The notes beneath the pieces were generated by a model. The model had not been told where the DNA came from. It did not search any database and saw only the letters and a program-made list of their open reading frames with translations. The position numbers and the translations under genes were made by a program. A DNA stretch of 64,000 bases from Limnoperna fortunei (lineage: Eukaryota; Mollusca; Bivalvia; Mytilida; Modiolidae): assembly GCA_944474755.1 (NCBI GenBank), contig OX104118.1, positions 87,775,860 to 87,839,859 of the forward strand, in the 5' to 3' direction. Shown piece after piece: positions 59,826 through 64,000 of the stretch. How positions within the stretch are numbered: position 1 is the first letter of the stretch; every line of letters begins with the position of its first letter.

Positions 59826-60114
59826 ACATTTGAATCTTTTATAGACTATCACTCAGATATATGAACACCACAAAGTAATACAGTTAAAGACAATCATGAC
59901 TGTCATGCCAATACAAGGTACGATACGCATAACATCCCAAACGATTGGATGCCAGACGCCGACGTTGTAGCGAAACTGAACCAATTTATCATCGACATTG
60001 AATTAAGTGAAACCGACCAGGTCGAACTTGTCGAAAAACATAACGAATTTATTAAAATAGTGCATACAGAAATGGAGGACAAATTACCGAAACGGAAAAA
60101 TCCGTGTCGAGACG

Positions 60115-61230
60115 GCTGAAGCAAGGTTGTGTACTATCGCCTTTATTGTTTAATATTTTTATCAACACTTAAGTTACAGAAGTAAAATCATCAAGTATTA
60201 GAATAGATATTGATGGTGAAAAAGTTCCAATTTTATTATATGCTGATGATATTGTTTTGATAGCTGAAAATGAGTTACAAATGCTTATCAATATTTTGAA
60301 TGTATGAAAATTGTTCACTTTAGAAAGTATAAGGCCCACGGAGGTTTCCAGCACAGTACCTATTCGAAGCTTTATGATAGCCTGGTCTGCTCAGTTATAA
60401 GCTACGCAGCAATTTGGGGCACCCGACATTTCTCTTGTATTAATGCTATCCAGCCCAGAGCTATCGGGTTTTTCATGGGAGTCAGTAAATATACACCGAA
60501 TGATGCAATAAATGGTGATATGGACTGGAGACCTCCGTGTGCTAAGCAATGGAATTGTGTTTTTAGAAACTGGGCTAGATGTACTAAAATGTCTATAGAT
60601 AGAGTTAACTACAAAATCTTCAGTGGTCTTATAACAATGCTGTAAATAGGAAAAGAAACTGGTGTTATAGAGTAATTTTTAAATTTAAAGAATGTAATAT
60701 GGATAATTATGTTGATATAAATAATGTGCTTAGTAAAAATTGTATCAAACAATTAGATGATATGTTATTGAAAAATATGTAGTAGAGTGGGAAAATAGAA
60801 TTACATCCCAGAATACTGGTAATAAATTACGTACATATAAATTGTTTAAGAAATCTTATGGAACAGAGGTATACTTAACTAAATCTGTACCATTTAGATA
60901 TAGATGTGCTTTTTGCCAAATTTCGATGTGGAGTAGCACCGTTAAAAATAGAAACGGGCAGATATGAAAATAAAAATGTAAATGAAAGAGTATGTTTTGT
61001 GTGTAACACAGAAATAGAAGATGAAAAACATTTTATCATGTCCATTATATGCAGATTTACGCAATTTACTATCTACTGAAGCAGCAAAATATATTGTGAA
61101 TTTTAATATTTTATCTGATGATGATAAGTTTTTTATTTTATTTAAAAATACCGATTTTTATGATATGGTTGCCAAGACCTGCTATAATATTTTAAGTAGA
61201 CGGAATACCTTTTTATTTTCATAATAATAT
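60115..61230 (+). pseudogene. LINE ORF2 reverse transcriptase and C-terminal zinc-knuckle, with deletions
   Basis: The reading jumps near 60115 from post-endonuclease sequence to KQGCVLSPLLFNIFI, so most of the fingers and palm is deleted. VPILLYADDIVLIAENELQM (60205-60290) is an intact catalytic box. A further deletion precedes MKIVHFRKYKAHGGFQHST. It then reads VISYAAIWGTRHFSCINAIQ, and near the end ERVCFVCNTEIEDEKHFILS followed by CPLYADLR (CxxC-x7-H-x4-C). Confidence 0.85.
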
Positions 61231-61394
61231 GTGTTTATGGTTTATTTATTTTTATTTCCTTTTTTACTGTATGTTCTATTTTAATTTTTTAAGGTACTTT
61301 GTGTTGTAAATGTTTTATGATGTTTATATTAAGCATAGTCTCTCATAATTCTCAATAGAATGGCACTTATATACTTTTCTTTGTGACTTTTATG

Positions 61395-61532
61395 TATTAT
61401 GAATTTGTATAGGAAAAATGGCAATCCGTGTCTATTAATATCGGAGTCAAGCACACCTGTCATGAGTGTTGACAGGGACGTGATTAATTGTAGATTAATT
61501 ACCGTAACCACTCGGTCACCCAGGCCCCTTTG
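61395..61532 (-). mobile_element. tRNA-derived SINE, head intact, B box deleted
   Basis: The reverse complement starts GGGGCCTGGGTGACCGAGTG followed by GTTACGG (A box). The region around the B box is shortened to GGTGTGCTTGACTCC. The other end has the AGGAAAAATGGCAATCC block of this SINE family. Confidence 0.7.
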
Positions 61533-61616
61533 TAAATTAATTTGATATTTAATTAAAATGACATTACGATGAACGCATTATACAGAAGGCTGATCAAAGA
61601 CTCGTCACATTGTCTT

Positions 61617-63185
61617 GAGAAGGTTGACATGTGATATTGTTTGTAATGTGATGCCATGTGACATTGTTTGTAATGTGATGCCATGTGAGATTGTTTGTAA
61701 TGTGATGCCATGTGAGATTGTTTGTAATGTGATGACATGTGACACTGTTTGTAATGGGATGACATGTGACATTGTTTGTAATGGGATTACATGTGACATT
61801 GTTTGTAATGTGATGCCATGTGAGATTGTTTGTAATGTGATGACATGTGACATTGTTTGTAATGGGATGACATGTGATATTGTTTGTAATGGGATGACAT
61901 GTGACATTGTTTGTAATGGGATGACATGTGACATTGTTTGTAATGTGATGCCATGTGACATTGTTTGTAATGGGATGACATGTGATATTGTTTGTAATGG
62001 ATGACATGTGATATTTTTTGTAATGTGATGACATGTGACATTGTTTGTAATGGGATGACATGTGACATTGTTTGTAATGGGATGACATGTGACATTGTTT
62101 GTAATGGGATGACATGTCACACTGTTTGTAATGGGATGACATGTGACATTGTTCGTAATGGGATGACATGAGACATTGTTTGTAATGGGATGACATGTGA
62201 TATTGTTTGTAATGTGATGCCATGTGAGATTGTTTGTAATGTGGTGACATGTGACATTGTTTGTAATGGGATGACATGTGATATTGTTTGTAATGGGACG
62301 ACATGTGACATTGTTTGTAATGGGATGACATGTGACATTGTTTGTAATGTGACGCCATGTGAGATTGTTTGTAATGTGATGACATGTGACATTGTTTGTA
62401 ATGGGATGACATGTGATATTGTTTGTAATGGGATGACATGTGACATTGTTTGTACTGGGATGACATGTGATATTGTTTGTAATGGGATGACATGTGACAT
62501 TGTTTGTAATGGGATGACATGTGACATTGTTTGTAATGGGATGACATGTCACACTGTTTGTAATGTGATGACATGTGACATTGTTCGTAATGGGATGACA
62601 TGAGACATTGTTTGTAATGGGATGACATGTGATATTGTTTGTAATGTGATGCCATGTGAGATTGTTTGTAATGTGATGACATGTGACATTGTTTGTAATG
62701 GGATGACATGTGATATTGTTTGTAATGGGATGACATGTGACATTGTTTGTAATGGGATGACATGTGACATTGTTTGTAATGGGATGACATGTGGCACTGT
62801 TTGTAATGGGATGACATGTGGCACTGTTTGTAATGGGATTACATGTGACATTGTTTGTAATGGGATGGCATGTGATATTGTTTGTAATGGGATGACATGT
62901 GACATTGTTTGTAATGGGATGACATGTGACATTGTTTGTAAAGGGATGACATGTGACATTGTTTGTAATGGGATGACATGTGGCACTGTTTGTAATGGGA
63001 TGACATGTGGCACTGTTTGTAATGGGATGACATGTGACATTGTTTGTAATGGGATGACATGTGGCAGTGTTTGTAATGGGATGACATGTGGCACTGTTTG
63101 TAATGGGATGACATGTCACATTGTTTGTAATGGGATAACATGTGATATTGTTTGTAATGGGATAACATGTGACATTGTGTTTATT
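61617..63185 (+). repeat. 27-bp minisatellite GACATGTGACATTGTTTGTAATGGGAT
   Basis: About 58 near-identical units. Variants: GATGCCATGTGAGATTG, GGCACTG, GATATTG. A unit length divisible by three and lacking stops leaves several frames open on both strands (up to 566 codons). These are repeat artefacts, not genes. Confidence 0.97.
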
Positions 63186-63389
63186 GAGCTGATCTGTCGT
63201 AAAGTGATCAATGGGGATAATAGTCGCATTATATTTAGTGACGATATCACACAACGTGTTTTGAAAGTTACTTGTGACATGTGTTTGGTAATGTGACATG
63301 TCCATGGTTTCTTCTCAGTCACATTATAGCGTTTAGTGGGCTGAAGTGTCATATGTAATTAACATGTCTTGTTTATTTTCATGTTAAGG

Positions 63390-64000
63390 GTAAGAGCCTT
63401 GTGTATGGCTTCACTAGTATGTCATCTGACACATGCCTTCACTAGTATGTCATCAGACACATTGCTTAACTAGTATGTCATCAGACACATGGCTTAACTA
63501 GTATGTCATCAGACACATGGTTTACCTGGTATGTCATCAGACACATGTTTAACTAGTATGTCATCAGACACATTGCTTACCTAGTATGTCATCAGACACA
63601 TGGCTTAACTAGTATGTCATCTGACACTTGGCTTCACTAGTATGTCATCAGACACATGGCTTCACTAGTATGTCATCAGACACATGGTGTATCTAGTATG
63701 TCATCAGACACATGGCTTCATTAATATATCATCAGAAACATGGCTTCACTAGTATATCATTAGACACATAGCTCAACTAGTATGTCATCAGACACATGGT
63801 TTACCTGGTATGTCATCAGACACATGTTTAACTAGTATGTCATCTGACACTTGGCTTCACTAGTATGTCATCAGAAACATGGCTGAATAAGCATGTCATC
63901 AGACACATGGCTTCACTAGTATGTCATCAGACACATGGTGTATCTAGTATGTCATCAGACACATGGCTTCATTAATATATCATCAGAAACATGGCTTCAC
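63390..64000 (+). repeat. 28-bp minisatellite CTTCACTAGTATGTCATCAG(ACACATGG)
   Basis: About 22 units from 63390 to the window end and probably beyond, with variants CTTAACTAG, GTTTACCTGG and GTGTATCTAG. Two longer higher-order segments recur, for example GTGTATCTAG...CTTCATTAATATATC at about 63685 and 63945. Confidence 0.95.

Larger units (their letters stand above)
57250..61345 (+). mobile_element. Near full-length but internally deleted LINE
   Basis: A leader-like repeat (57250-57620, also at 40480-40860) is followed by ORF1 fragments, an AP-type endonuclease, reverse transcriptase blocks and a C-terminal zinc-knuckle region. The 3' end is TAGTCTCTCATAATTCTCAA. The stefin-intron LINE at 45120-46400 belongs to the same family. 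Frameshifts, stops, at least two internal deletions and a SINE insertion show it is dead. Confidence 0.88.

Noticed and set aside
61594..63305. Open frames of 100-566 codons on both strands
   Set aside because: They arise from a 27-bp tandem unit free of stops; no start context, domain or splice evidence.

Overview
The window is eukaryotic: AT-rich, intron-bearing and repeat-dense. It carries tRNA-headed SINEs, several non-LTR retrotransposon families, a Tc1/mariner element and many minisatellites. Several dispersed repeats look, from memory, like families common in bivalves. These include a repeat with the core CGCGCGTTTCGTCT followed by AAGACTCATCAG, and SINEs ending in a TGGCGTTAAACACC-type tail. 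The likely source is a bivalve mollusc, most probably a mussel. No database search was possible, so the taxon is inference.

Three protein-coding loci can be supported, all on the minus strand and all made of small exons. Almost none of the long open frames in the window are genes. Gene A (exons 1-6 at 10741 down to 2078, continuing off the left edge) and gene B (38613 down to 25102, twelve exons, 426 residues) are tandem paralogues with identical exon lengths and phases where they can be compared. Gene B encodes a secreted mosaic protein: signal peptide, ShKT-type Cys-rich module, Ly6/uPAR three-finger domain, second ShKT module, second Ly6 domain, Thr/Pro linker, and a C-type-lectin-like domain (CTLD). 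Every splice junction in the model is GT-AG and in phase. The last CTLD exon exists three times: 25102-25322 intact, about 17700-18590 broken, and 14383-14603 intact. The third locus, 43875-46881, is a three-exon intracellular cystatin (stefin) of 94 residues.

Layout: 1-1260 LINE remnant. 2078-10741 gene A, with a LINE-derived 27-bp array in its intron 2. 10742-14340 intergenic, with foldback elements. 14383-25000 repeated CTLD tail exons separated by 24-bp and ~36-bp minisatellites, an L1-like LINE and mussel-type tandem repeats. 25102-38613 gene B. 38614-43870 intergenic, with dispersed repeats. 43875-46881 stefin gene with a LINE in intron 1. 48370-54660 a tandem segmental duplication whose left copy later received a Tc1 transposon and a CpG-rich insert. 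55808-55936 a near-perfect palindrome. 57250-61330 a decayed LINE with ORF1, endonuclease and reverse transcriptase, itself hit by a SINE. 61617-64000 two minisatellites.

The most unusual pattern is that tandem arrays in genes A and B repeatedly sit on exon edges, with the splice site inside the repeat unit. This offers extra donor or acceptor sites at several exons of one fast-evolving extracellular receptor or immune-like gene family.
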